Assembly: GCA_047495785.1 (NCBI GenBank)
Contig: JBLDXI010000030.1
Location: 1,240,001 to 1,304,000, forward strand
DNA from: Lepidodermella squamata
Lineage: Eukaryota; Gastrotricha
Direction: 5' to 3'
DNA: 64,000 nucleotides
The notes under the pieces are model-generated. The model ran no database searches. It had not been told where the DNA came from and worked only from the letters and a program-made list of their open reading frames with translations. Position numbers and translations under genes: made by a program. Below, in pieces: positions 21,430 to 33,620 of this stretch (positions are counted from its first letter, which is position 1; each line of letters begins with the position of its first letter).

Positions 21430-23680
21430 CTTCCATGTCAAATATTTCTTCGTCGCGCAGTTGAAAAACTTTCGATTTTTATTTATTTTCACTGCGAAGT
21501 GAGAAGTATAGTGAACGAAAGTGAACGAAATTCGATGGCTCGACGTCTAGTTTTCATTGCGGAAAATTCGAAAATCTGCCTTCTACCTTTCGGGATCAAA
21601 CTGTTTTTATTTATCATCAGGGTGCGATCTTCGATCCCGGAGCAGCCGGGGATGGAAAATTTTTTTTGCTGTATTTGCCAAAATGACTGGTCATTTTGAC
21701 TTATAACCGAGCGAACCGAGAAAATTTTGAAAAATGTCCCGTTTTTCCCCGATTTTTCCTAATTTTTCCTAATTATTTACCCGGATCCTGAAAATAACCG
21801 AATTTTTATCGTTTTCAGCCTGAACCATCAAGAATATAAGAATGCCAGCAAAATCCGATAATTTAGATATTTCGTAAAAGCCAAATTTTCAATGACTGAA
21901 AATTGTCGTTCTAAATAAAAGCTGAAATAGGGCAAAATCATTGTTATTGGGGCGCTCGATTGTTGTGCACACAAGCCTCAGGGTGTTGCGTAATCACGCC
22001 ATGCTTCAAAAATGTGGCTTTTTGCTTCATTCCAATCATCTTATTTTTGTTTTAAATTTCAAAACATCAGTTCCTATGTCATATTTAGTAAGAATTTTTC
22101 GTCCGGCCTCAATTTCGCATTTTGAGCTTCATCAATCCCCGCCGCCTTGCTACCAGGTGTGTCGACCATGCAATTTGAACAAGTCAGATAATTATCGAAT
22201 TTTCAAGGTAATTTTGATATTAATTCGATTTTCTTTAATTTACCCGCAATTTTCAAAGGTTTGTCCCGCGAATCGATTTAGCTGTCAAACCAGTCTTAAC
22301 GAGCCGGTCAACAATTCGTAACGGTATCGATGAATAATTAACAAGGTATTTTCGTGTTTAATTAATTTCAATTATAATTTCAATTTATGTATATAGTTTC
22401 GCTGGCCTGCTCCAGTGGCGGTTTCTGCATCAGTCACAGTCGTTGTTCGATCATGGCGTCTCGTGAAACATCATTCACTATTAACTTGACAATGTTTCTA
22501 TTTTTTTATTGATCAATTTTGATGAATAAAGAATAAAATGATACTTGCATCGACGGAAGGGTAAAACTGTCTTTTTTAAAGCTGAGAGTGAAAGCCGCAT
22601 TGTTAATAGTGAATGTGAAGTACAAATGGCCCCAAGTTAAAGTTCTATTAGCGATGAGCAAGTGACAGCGCAGTAGAAACCATCTCTCACCAGAAAAACT
22701 CTCACCGCGGGAAACCACTCGGAAAAACTGTCCAGCTCGGCAAAAAACTAGACTTTCAACAGAATACTGTCCACAGACAAACTCTCGCTAATTTGCATAT
22801 TTAGTTTTTTTGATTGAGGCAGTTAAAAGGCCCGAAATTGTCGCTCAGGGAATGGCGACGTAGCCGATTCCTTTCCCCTTAATCGGGGAGATCCGCTCTC
22901 GCCTCTCTTGCTCACACTATTTATCGACGATATCTTCGACGAGTTCGCTAAACCATTAAATCATTACTTTCAACCATTTGATTTTGTTGCGAATTTTGTT
23001 GCATGGTTATTTGAAAGGTTCCAGCTTGTTAAGCATACTTTAATTTATAAATCCACGAAGTCTGAACCCAATAGGACACAAATTGAGCGAGTATGCAGAT
23101 TATGCAGAGCTTTTAGGCAATCTCGAGCGAACTTAAATTTTGCCTTTTTGACTTTCACCAACGATGGCTCACTAACGGTGAGGAATGGGCTCATGAGATT
23201 TTGTGAGCTTACTGGAATGGGTTCTGACAGTCAAAATTTGAGCCCGGAGAACCTCATGGTTATGGAATGACAAGCGTTTGAAAAAGTGGAATTTTTTATG
23301 CAGATTTAGGTAACCTTACCCTATTTAACAGGGTTCAAAAATACGGTGTACAAGCGAGGGAGCTTTTTTAAGGAGGGTGCCACCAACGAGGCTGCACCAT
23401 AAGTAAATTGTCAAATGATCAACCTGTGGCTATCGTTAATTTTTTGCGCTCACTGTGTTTATTTTTCAATCTAGTAACGCCCATCATGAATGTGCGTGGT
23501 GGAAACACGTTAAAATGAGTAGAAATGAGGCTGAGGCGATTTGGGAAGATTCTTTGCAGCCCTGGACATAGCAAGCGAGCATTAAGCTAAACAATGATGA
23601 AAAAATGATTGATGATACTTAAACATCAATTTCAAAATCAATCAGTTTTCGTCCTGTCATAAAATAAAACTCGTAAATTT
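21430..23680. other. AT-rich region with no gene
   Basis: I see no exon series, transposase or RNA gene. A segment at about 23250-23330 (GGTTATGGAATGA, then AGCGTTTGAAAAA and GGAATTTTTTATGC) is repeated at 42183-42245, so at least one dispersed repeat is present. Confidence 0.5.
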
Positions 23681-23689
23681 CAGTTATCG

Positions 23690-25216
23690 GTAGCTCATCA
23701 CGTAGAACACGCGAAGACAAGCAAGATAAATTGTTAGAAACGAGATTTTTCAGAATATTTTCATTTTATTCCGTCAATGTGTATGATAAACAAAACAGCC
23801 GTGGCAACGGTGAATAGAATGTAAATTGTAATTGCCGAAGCGAACGCCGCGTTGTCAATGAGCAAAATGTAGGGCACGAAACGGCCGAAACGGCCGAATT
23901 TTCATGCTCTCTTTGTTGACTGCACGCCAACGCCTCAGGATTAGCTCAGCAATTAAACCCGGGTGCAGGAAAGCTAGAACGGGTAGGATGAAGATTTCGG
24001 ATTCCGGAGTGACATGACCGCCAAAATTCTGCCTTGAACCACCCCTTCCTAGGCCACACGCTGAAACGCCAGCAAAATCCGCGTCGATTCCAGCTTCGTT
24101 TTTGGATTGGTTATTGCGTCGATCGAAAGGTATTTGGCTGAAGACATTGTAAATAGCCGAGTGTGCCATTTTGTTCATCCTATCTGCACGCGATCCTTTT
24201 TTGATAACGAAAATTAACATATTTACATTCAATGTTCAATAAATTAACCTGTAAATTTGATGTCAAATCCATACGCCCTCATTTCCCAATATAACTTTTG
24301 GGAGGTCACAACTTCAGCAGGTTTTTCCCAAGGGAATATAGTGAATTCATAATGAGCAGTGTTGTAAATGTGATCAAGGGACATCCAGGATACTGTTACT
24401 TCGTTGTAGTTGCTGTCCACAGTAGTTTCGAAATCCAATGAAGCACTCGTAGTGAAAATTTCGATTGGATCAGAAGAAAGTGGGTTATAAGCTGTCACCG
24501 TATGATGCCTGAAAGATTCAAAATATCTGTATTTATAAGTTCAATAGGATTCGGTGACTTACGTGCACTGAATCCCATCGTGAACAAAACCTACCGATAC
24601 CACTGCGATATCTTCTTTAAAGAAATCGCTTTCCCATAGCCCTTCGTAAATGTCTGGCTTACGAAGTGTTAGCTTGGATCCGATATGTCCTATCGAAGCT
24701 TCTACAATCAGCGCGTTGAAATATGTTTTTGAAAGATAGAAACTACAACCGGAGATCAGATGCAACAGCAAGCCGCTCTCCGTAAGAATCTCCTGTTCGA
24801 ACAGGCCGACGTCATAGTAGAATTTAAACACTTTGGCTTTAATCTTATCAACCACGTCGTTAAGCAGTACTGTCTCGATACGGAAAACCGCGTAATTCGG
24901 CAGACGAATGCGACGAATGTAGCCATCAGAGGTTTTACGGAAAGAAGTCGATGAATAAATCGATTCCTAATCCAAAAGCTATTGAATTCGAAATGTATGG
25001 GAACCAAAAGTAGCATACGTTGTACGCAGTTGTTCCTATGACGCCGGATGATAACTCCGGAAGTAAAGTTGTATCATTAGGGAGATCGCTTACTTGGATG
25101 AAATCGAAACCTGCTAACAAATTCGAGATGGTATCAGGTTTAAGTGATCCGAGTTGATTTGACGAAGGCCATGACATGAGACAGGCAACAATTAGACAAA
25201 GATTAACAGAAATCAT
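23690..25216 (-). pseudogene. Truncated GH65-like kinase receptor fused to channel tail and next-gene start
   Basis: Signal peptide and GH65-like exons matching the first 3 to 4 exons of copy 1 run from ATG 25214-25216 to about 23900 (same motifs: LSSGVIGTTAYN, KPDIYEGLWESD, ACGLGRGG, GGHVTPESEIF, RRWRAVNKE). The frame then ends abruptly. The sequence continues directly, at about 23690-23870, with the M4-coding end of an A2-like channel, the short spacer after it, and the MSYR start codons of the 8927-14089 gene. A single deletion thus removed the C-terminal GH65 part, membrane helix and kinase plus most of a channel gene. No kinase remains here. Confidence 0.85.
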
Positions 25217-25503
25217 CGCCTAAATAAATCAACGCCAACAATGATAACATCGGGCAATAGAGCAGCCTGCAGATGTAGGTCTTACAGGCTAAATCAAGGG
25301 TGGAATCAAGGGTGGTTTGGTAAATTGGTTAACGAAAAGCGAGCCGATTTTGCCGAAATAACGATAGTTTTGATTTTCATATTTTTCGAGGGGCGCAATT
25401 TAACAGAAAACGAAAAAATGACCCTATTACGTTTTTTTGAGAACATTTTTTCTTTGTTGGTGAATTTACATGATTTAAGCTTGCGATATTTTGTGGATGC
25501 CGA

Positions 25504-25895
25504 AAGCCGCAACACGCGCCTTATCTTCCAGGCGACATATTTTTCGTGATAATATTAGTTTTCCCGTAATTATATCTAGCATATGCCGCAATGAAAGTGC
25601 AATGAACAAGTCCATGAGACATTTGTTGCTTAGGCTCGATTGATTTGAAACAGTTCACTACCTCAACCTGAATTAGTACCAAAAGTAGGTAAATGGTATT
25701 TCGATATCATTTTGGCCCGAATTCCGCCAATTTAATATTCACATTGATAGGGCCTGGAATTCACTGAGACAAAACGATGGTGACGGAATGAAACAGCGGC
25801 ATAAGATTCGTTCTTAATTTTTCTTTCAGTCTGCAATTTCAGCATTTTCTGGGGGAAATTACGCTCTCATTGGTAAACATTCAGCGAGAAAAAAT
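25504..25895 (-). promoter_or_regulatory. Second copy of the conserved upstream block
   Basis: This matches 20028-20356 and 59092-59475 (blocks GCGCCTTATCTTCC, GCGACATATTTTTCGT, AGCATATGCCGCAA, TTTTCTGGGGGAAA and GTAAACATTCAGCGAGAAAAA). It lies upstream of the truncated kinase receptor and, in the other direction, within 150 bp of the SGNH hydrolase start, so it could serve as a bidirectional promoter. Confidence 0.5.
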
Positions 25896-26040
25896 TCGCG
25901 ATCTCGGTTAAATTATTACGCGATTTTTGTATACAATATGGACAGTGAATATGAACAGCTGCCAGCAGATTTCTCGCGGCAAATTACCCGATCCCAGCAA
26001 ATGGGAAGGGACAGTTGTTTTAGTTTCTACTCCGAAATAA

Positions 26041-27572
26041 ATGCATCATATTGGACTCGTTCTCCTAATTTGCATCGTTGCTTTTTACGCAATTTCAATC
26101 CGCCAGAAAAATGATGCTGAGAAATCATCAATCATGAAACTTCCCGAGGTCATTGCTAACTTGTGGAGCCAACCGAAAAGACTACCGAACTACGTCAAAG
26201 AAGGCTTGGAGCATGTCATCAAGTCCCCTCATAGTATCATCTATCGACAATTTTCTGAGGCGACTATCAAGAATGTTGGCGATATCGAAAGTCTGCAAAG
26301 AGCTTTTCTCAGATTATTCGATCCTCCCAAAAAGAATTGGTTCAAAAATCTGAAGAATGAGCGCAGAAGCCTTAACGTCGTTCTTTTGGGCGAGTCAATT
26401 TCCTCCTGCGTATGAGTGTAACATATTCTCAGAAAAAACCTTTCATTCATTCTTTACTATAGAAAGGAGGACCTGTTCATCTCGACCATCTCCTGCGATG
26501 GCTCAACAAAACCCTCGAGCCATTCGGAGTTCACGCAAAGGGAGAAAATTGGGCGTTAGGAGCTACTAACAGCGGCTTTAACGCTTACTGTGCCCAACAG
26601 TTTATCAACCCGTTGGATTTCGACATCGCACTGCTTCAATTTACGAGAAATTCGGAAACTATGGATGAATTCCGCGCCCTGGTTACGGGATTGTGGCGTA
26701 ATAATCCGGATTTGCATATCATAATCGTTGATTTTCCGGATGTTTACGACATTTTCACGATACCAGATTACAACTCAGACGACGCTGATTCGAACTTCGC
26801 TAACCACACCAAAGCTGCGAAATCTTTGGATGTTACCATGATTAGTGGGGAAGAGTTCCTTTCCGATGCAAACCATTGGCAGCGGACTGCGGAGGAGTTG
26901 GCAGAGCTTAATGACATATTCGATTACTACATCTCTCCATCGGATTTCAAGCACCCTGGACCTCAGGTTCACGTAATGATGGCGGAGCACATTATCAGTT
27001 ACGTCAAAAATTCTCTCCGCGAACTTCTAGAATCTGATGAGTACCCCGAACAGGTACCAGTTCGAGAGTTGAAGAGCGATTTTTATTACGAATGTCACGT
27101 GACATATCAGAAGCATGAAGGCCGCTTGAAAAATGACCTAGTCCCGACAAAGGCCGGCGTTGATACTGACAGCATTGATTTTCTTATTTGCTGGCAAGTT
27201 CAACACTACTCATCGTTGGAATTTGACTTTACCGAGTTCAAGACGAATATTTCTACCTGTTTCCTGCCTCGAGTTATTTTATCCTACGGCCGCTTTACTT
27301 ATAAATGCATGGCAGAGGGCGGTTTCTTCAATATCGCTTATACTATTGAAATGGGTGATGGGCAGGTGTATGAAGCTAGTTACGATCTTCAATTTAATAC
27401 CAAACATCCTTACTTGCATACAGTCCTCATGACACCAGTCGATGCGCATACAGAAGTGGATTGCTTCTCGGTGCTTGAAAATTTGAAAGCGGTTCGAGTT
27501 GTTCTGACGAACCACTGCTCAAACATCTGCGACATGGGTGTTTACTCAGTTACTGTTGCTTTTAAGGTTTAG
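26041..27572 (+). CDS. SGNH/GDSL-type hydrolase with membrane-anchor or signal N-terminus
   Basis: Exons 26041-26409 and 26463-27572 join across a 53 bp GT-AG intron in phase 0 to 492 residues. Residues 3-20 are hydrophobic (signal peptide or anchor). LNVVLLGESIS (Ser119) is the GDS block with Asp replaced by Glu. GENWALGATNSGFNA matches the block II glycine region and ALLQFTRNS the block III Asn. SDFKHPGPQVH (Asp284, His287) is the C-terminal D-x-x-H block. A roughly 150-residue extra domain follows (FTEFKTNISTCFLP and four or five Cys) of no family I recognise. SGNH proteins hydrolyse esters or acetyl groups, often on carbohydrates or lipids; the substrate is unknown. Partial copies occur at 36990-37145 and 62740-63300. 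Confidence 0.7.
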
Positions 27573-28689
27573 GGAATAAAGGAACCAGTGCCGTATACCC
27601 ACCGAGTTGATATTTCCATCAATATCTACTAGATTTACCGGTTTTATGTTGCTTCTTACAGTCTGGAACCACTGGGCTTCATTTTCGCTTTTCCGCGTCG
27701 CGAGTCGCGATATCAAGGATGCAGAAAGGTCAATGTCAAAACTCAATAGCTGACATATATGATGGCTTAAGGCTGCTGCAATGACAACATTCCTTCTGAT
27801 TGAATTCATCAATCTCATTGGCAACAGCAGCAGCAGAGCTGCTACAGTAGCGCCGGGAGAACCCATTGTACACCATTTCGTAAATTTCTGCTGCGGTTAA
27901 ACATTAAGCAGTTTATTTTTACACATGTATAAAATTGTTGCTCATGAGTGGAAAATAGAAGTGACACTGAAAAAACGACAAAACTCAGCGCTGAAAGGAT
28001 TGCCAGGGACGCAAGGGACGTGGGGGTAGCCCCGGGGACGCGTACCTGGCCGGTATGGGCTCCAGTTTCACCTCGAAGGTACGCTGAAATCCCTGGTTGG
28101 TTAGGGGTTTCTTGATTGAGTTACATCGATATGTGGATCGATATGTGGAAGAGGTCACATGTTCTGTGTTACTTGATTATCAGTTAGTTGTTGGTCGACA
28201 AGAAACTTGACGAGTCGACGTTCTGAGGCAACTATGGCGCCGTCGCCGACGGGAGATGGGTCCGAATTCGGCTCGGTCCCGGGTCCAAAAAATGAGACTT
28301 CGTCGGCCTTTTCCTCGACGCACTTGAGGCGTGGAAGTCGGCCCTAAATTTTCATCATTTCGATGCAACACCGGCGACGTTGTTTGGGACTTGTTTCGGT
28401 CTACAGTCATACCAGATGGAAAGTACTAGCTACTTCCGATCACCAAGTAATTACGAGAGCACGGGAAATGCTCGTTCGGCAAAACACAGCTCGTCGACTC
28501 GTCGGCAAAACACAGTGCAACTTCCTGGAAGAGTTCACGTGTTACGTATCAGTTAGCTTCTTATTGTACGAGAGCTACTTGAGCAAATGCCGTTCAGTCT
28601 CGGATGAGCTCGAGGAACGAAGAGAACGAGCTGCGACTTGCTTGTCAACAGTTTGAACACCACTCAATGCTTATGGAAGCCGCAACGCC

Positions 28690-29204
28690 TGGTCGCCCCC
28701 AACGCCCTCGTTGAGATCGTAGGCAAGGAAGTTGTGAAAGGAAGCTCGTTCAGAAAGTGTGAGCTGCGATGCTCCGGAATCTAAGATACACTTTCGTTGT
28801 TCTGAGACAACCATGGCGCCGCCGGGAGACGTGTCTGCAATAGACTCGGTCCCTATAACTGAAGCTCTAACGGTGTTTTCCGGGACAGTCGTGGCCGAAA
28901 TTTGACGCTTGGAACTCGGCTTGTTGCGTTGCTGCTGCCGTTTGAGCACGACGGCGCCATGGTTGTCGCAGAGCAACGAAAGTGTATCGTTGACTCTGGA
29001 GCATAGAAGCACATGGTTTCTGAACGAGCTGCCCCGTACGTATGTAATGCAAATTTTGCCGCAGTTTTTCGAGGCTTTCACGGCAAAATTTCGTAAGGCT
29101 TCGTAAAAACTCGGCAAGCGGCAAGAAATGCTGGGGTGAAGCACTTGGGTTCTGAACGATGCCAGCTGTCCTTCACAACTTCATTGCTTACGATCCTATT
29201 TGAA
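28690..29204. repeat. Foldback cluster of three related arms
   Basis: Arm 28741-28824 is an imperfect inverted repeat of 28945-29030 (shared core GATACACTTTCGTTG plus GACAACCATGGCGCC). The segment 28711-28760 (GATCGTAGGCAAGGAAGTTGTGAA) is also inverted at about 29137-29204. A weaker direct copy of the CAACYATGGCGCCG part occurs at 28220-28285. No coding capacity is evident. Confidence 0.7.
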
Positions 29205-29493
29205 CATTTAACGGCAGGAAATTGGGGCGTTTCGTATTACGTGGGCTTGTATGCTTTTCTCCGTGAACGCTGTGTGAGCTAAAAACCGCGAAGCAATAAG
29301 CAACTATTCTTCTACTGTGCACAAAGGTTTACCAGGCAATTTAAGGTTCCAGAGGCTAGTGGTTGGAATGACTTCTTTTTGGCCGTGGAGTGATGTAGGC
29401 GGGTAGTCATGGGTTGCACATTGCATTACGATTGCATTCTGACAAGTTACGGTGTGCGTGGCGTGGGCGCGCACTGGCGGCATACAAAGATTT

Positions 29494-29535
29494 CCACGAC
29501 ACGAACGGCGACAGTACGGGGGTTCCCCCGGCATT
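29494..29535 (+). repeat. 42 bp dispersed repeat with a G5TTC5 hairpin (copy 1)
   Basis: It starts CCACGACACGAAC and ends CCCCCGGCATT, with the near-palindrome CGGGGGTTCCCCCG inside. It differs by one base from 62618-62659, 33 kb away, in the same orientation. Function unknown. Confidence 0.85.
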
Positions 29536-30276
29536 AATCGCAAATAAAGGTTTAGTTTTTTTCGATTTTTTGACCATAGAAACACGATAAAACCAGACAT
29601 TTAGAATCGAATGTTCCAGACCACGATCGGATTATGCCGGATATTAGAAATATATTTATTTAGAGAACAAGTAAGCGTCGATGCTTTCAAACACGATTCT
29701 GGTATTACATTGTCGTATCGTGTGGGAATGCGGCTGACAGCACCGAAGTAAAAATGAACCAACATCGAAAACATCAGTTATTGGAGCTTTTGGATTCAGG
29801 ATAGCAAATAAAAAGCTCAATATTACAGTCTTTTCTACAAATTCCAGCCTCTCTGCTTCGGGCTCATCATGTGAAGCAAGCACTGTATTAGCAGTATTAG
29901 TTCAGACATGTCAATTCAGACAGTCGTCATTCCCTGCAGACAGTTAGAGTATTTTGTCAAAAGTGGAATAAGATATAGAAAATTAGCCGGTTGACTAGGA
30001 AAAAGTCGAAAACCATAGCCAGAGTTCAGAAAACTAAAACAATAATGACAAATAATGATGATAATAATGAAAAATAATGATTGATATTTCAAAATCAATT
30101 TCGAAATCGAGCATTTTTTCGTGCTGTCATATATATTCATCAATTTGAGTTAAATATAATAATACTTATATGATAACAATAGATCATCAAGCCATCAAAC
30201 TAAAATCGCGAATCGAAGAAATTATTTTCGATAAACAAGCATATTATTTACGAAAAGATTCGAGCTCAACTTCGCA

Positions 30277-33200
30277 TTATTCATAATTCAGCACGTACAA
30301 CGCATAAAGGTTGATTCCAAAGAAAAAGGCCACAGCCATAACAAAGCCGAGTGCATTCAGCAGATTCACGACTGAAATGCGTAGGCAGCCGAATTTCAGC
30401 ATCTTGTTGGCTGATTTTGCCATATCGGTCGCAATATAGCCGAGAAGCAAGTTGTAAAAGCTGACCAATCCGGTGTAGACTGACATGTAGAAAATGTACT
30501 CGGTCAACAGGATCATCGCAGCACTTTTCGGGACATCTTCCAAGACCTGATTCTGGGCAACAGTCAATGCGAGAAGGATCGTGACTACGAACATCACTCG
30601 ATCTGGCTTGTTAGCTTGCATAAGAAACGCTGCTAGTTCCAAGAATGTGAGAACCAGACAAGGACCAATGATGTTCAATAGGTAGTAGTTGGGCCTCCTT
30701 CTAAAGCTTAGTTTGAAAACAGCCACGCTGACTTTGCTTCCAATGGTCGGAGCAGACAACAGTTTGATTTCCCATTTCGTTTCCTTAGGCAGAATCTCCC
30801 ACTGGGCAACTGGGGATAGCTCATCAGGTGTTATCATATTCAGCTTGGAAAACGCTGTAAGATTGACTGAGCGATGAATGCCGAACTTGATCTCGCAGGT
30901 CTGCGTATCGAACGGGAACTTTCGCAGGTCCATGTCGCAAGTTGACTTAAACACGCCAACTCTCGACCAGTAGAACTGCATGTTAAGATACATTTCATCG
31001 AATGGCCTGATTATGAAGACGAAATCGTCCCCGAGTTGGCTATTCACCATGTAGACGTTATCAGGGCTAGATCTAAATGTCAAAGGAGGCAGCCAGTAGT
31101 CATCTTTACTTGCCACAAACACTCGAGAAGGACCGTCAACGTCAACTGGAATATCCGTCTTTTTACAAGTCGAAACGTTCCAATGCAGCTGAATGATCCC
31201 TGATAACGAAATCGTCTCACCAACCTCGTCGATCCCGAAAAATTGGTCGACCACAAAAATGGCTGAAATGGTAGTTGCACTGCCGTTGTTGGGCGGAGCG
31301 CTTCTGTCCGCAGAAAAGTCATGGCATGAGCTCTTAGCAATGTCCGAATCTCGAATTTTAGGCGTGGCGGTTTCTCCAACCAATTTGGGCATTCCTTCTT
31401 CTTTTTTCTGTTCCAAAGTTTTTTGCTGCGGTGGCGGGGCGGGGGTGGTCGTAGTAGTCGTTAGGCTAGTAGTTGTTTCGACCACTCGAGTCGTTGTAGC
31501 TGCTGTTGTATCGACTGCACCTTTCGTTGTTAGCATTGGTGACGTAGCTGCAATCGATCGTGTAGTACTATCCACAACTGCCGTAGTCGATACAACATTA
31601 GTTGTTGTCTTTAGCGACGAAGTTGAGATTGCAGCGCTCCCCGTCGTGGTTGAGATGTTAAGTTTATCTGTGAATAAGGTTTTTTTCAAACAATTCCTGA
31701 ATTGAAAGATGTTTCAATGCAACTCATTATCAGTTTGACGTAGAATCCGTTGGTTCGGTTCACGTTACTTCCAAATTGGTACTGGAGCACTTGCAACTCT
31801 CGTGCTTCGCTGGGTACGCTCGAGATCGATCCTGTCCATTTTTCTGTACTCTCGCTGTACATGTTATATAGCGTCTTATTAATCACGCCGTTTTCAAAGT
31901 CGATTGTGTTGATATAAAGATTAAATCCTCTGCCAGCTGACGTGTAGTTGAGATTTGCATATCTAGAAGAGAACAATTCAAAGTTAATAATACTCATCCA
32001 GTAGTTTCAATCACTGAAGTTGTCGATCCTCAGGTATCTTGACTCGCCACATGCATATTCTGTTGATAGTATTTAGCAGATTCGTCGGTTTCACCCCGAT
32101 CACGGCCTCTTCGAATTCCCAATCGATGGTTGCCAACGCATTGCATCCCCCGGTAATCTCGGGAAAAATCTTGGAAACAAGGCTTGATTGACCGACTGAA
32201 TCAACTTGCTCGAAATATATTTCCAAGCGAACGAAAAATGTAACTGGCGTTAATGTAACAAGCGCGGTTGAGCTTTTGCTCGTCAATGTAACGTTATTAT
32301 CAGGCCCTAGGTCGCTTGGGTAGAAAACACCGAGTGTTGGCGCTACACCCGAAAAACCTGCATCGTAGAGCTCGACGCGGACGTCATTTGTAAGCACCTT
32401 ACTACCATTGGCATGCACAACGAGCAAGTACATTTTAGAAAATGTGAGAACTTTCCCTGGGTTTGCGAAAATTCTCCACTGATTTGGCAAAGAGGACCCG
32501 ATGATGGTTACGTTGATTACTCCATTTTTCAAACCTCGAATCGTTGTTTTTTCCGCGAGGTACCATTCAGTGCTGTTGACAGTGTTGTTAGCCGTGTACT
32601 GACACGAAGGCCCGAATGATTTATCCGGGCACATACAGGCATATCCATTCCAGCACAAGCCCGTGCCACAGTTTGGAGAGCATGTGCTAGCCGCAGATGC
32701 TTGAAATGTGAAGAATTAATAAACTGGTTGTAACTTTACTCCTCTCTTACGGCTATCACAATTAGGGCCCTGGAACCCATATTTACAGTTACAGAAACCA
32801 ATCGCGTTACATGAGCCCGAATTCGGGCACCCAGCTGTTAAAGTAAATATTAAAATTGGTCATAATTTCCCATAGCCCTACAAATGCAATTAGTCGGCGG
32901 CACATCCCAGGAGCCATTGCTCAGGCATCGATGCTGGCTCGCAGGCTTGTTATTGATCAAGACCTGGATCGTGTCGTTGTAGTTATTCAGTTTATACACA
33001 TCGTCCTGGGTAATGTCTTGCCAAACGTAGGATGTGGCTGCGCTCGAACCATTCATGTACTGGTATCGAGCAAGTGCAGTTCTAAATCCCGTGCAAGTTG
33101 AGAAAGCTGAAATGTATTATGATTACGATTAAGGACAATTCTAGCGCATACTGATTTACCTGTGCAGATCAACTGCGAGAGAAGCACAAGAGAAGCAAAC

Positions 33201-33313
33201 GCAATATTGAAAAGCGCCATTCCGACAAACAAAAAGCCACCGACTGCGAGAATCTGCTGGCGGATTGTGGATATCATCGCACATCTTGAGCTATTTTCGT
33301 CTTTCATCAACAT
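30277..33313 (-). CDS. Chimeric EGF/CUB-like/mucin pentameric ligand-gated channel (copy B)
   Basis: ATG 33311-33313 opens an exon with a hydrophobic segment (ILAVGGFLFVGMALFNIAFA). Exon about 32896-33103 has a sushi-like HRCLSNGSWDVPPTNC. Two EGF-like modules follow: CNCKYGFQGPNC near 32760-32830 and CGTGLCWNGYACMCPDKSFGPSC near 32590-32690. A CUB-like domain (VELYDAGFSG, LGVFYPSD, TSKSSTALVTL) lies in 32100-32500, then a second beta-rich exon (31740-31964). A Thr/Ser hinge of about 110 residues leads in the last exon (30277-31667) to a Cys-loop channel: CDMDLRKFPFDTQTC (C-x13-C), M1, M2 starting DRVMFVV with 9' Leu and 20' Glu, M3 and M4. Loop C has no vicinal cysteines, so it is not a nicotinic alpha type; the Asp before M2 suggests cation conduction. 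Introns are about 50 bp. The frame looks intact; some exon limits are approximate. Confidence 0.85.
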
Positions 33314-33620
33314 GTTATTGTTTCAACGCCCACTTTGCAATATCCGCTCGGAAAAAAATTGTGCTTACAAGTTATTTGTTTTAGGTCAGTAGGCAGTGGG
33401 TAGACATTTCACATATTTGAAAAAGCGAAAAATACCGTCAGTTGGGGCTATCCGGACGGCGAAAAAAAATTACCCTCTGATTTTTTTGCATTTTTTCACG
33501 TTTCAGAAGGTCCTGATTCCAATGGAACCAGGATTCCGAATAGCTTCACGGATGGGGCTATTCGGACAGGTGTGGGGCTATTAATTATACATAAATATTC
33601 AATTCAAATATTACTAATAT

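Larger units (their letters stand above)
27573..30276. other. Spacer with inverted repeats and no confident gene
   Basis: Short frames exist on both strands, none with a family signature. The stretch contains a foldback cluster (28690-29204), a 42 bp repeat shared with 62618 (29494-29535) and, from about 29560, sequence that is duplicated downstream of the second chimeric channel (43260-43667), including the block GATTATGCCGGATATTAGAA. Confidence 0.6.

Noticed and set aside
22908-23270. Plus-strand frame of 120 codons with Phe-rich start
   Set aside because: No domain, no splice context, and its end overlaps a dispersed repeat also found at 42183.
27546-27866. Minus-strand frame of 106 codons starting MGSPGATVAALLLLLP
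   Set aside because: It overlaps the end of the SGNH gene on the other strand, shows no family signature beyond a hydrophobic start, and has no conserved counterpart at the second locus.
31193-31705. Plus-strand frame of 170 codons, Val-rich, opposite chimeric channel B (and its partner at 44731-45168)
   Set aside because: It is the antisense of the Thr/Ser-rich hinge; repeated ACC/ACT codons read as Val/Gly-rich frames on the other strand.
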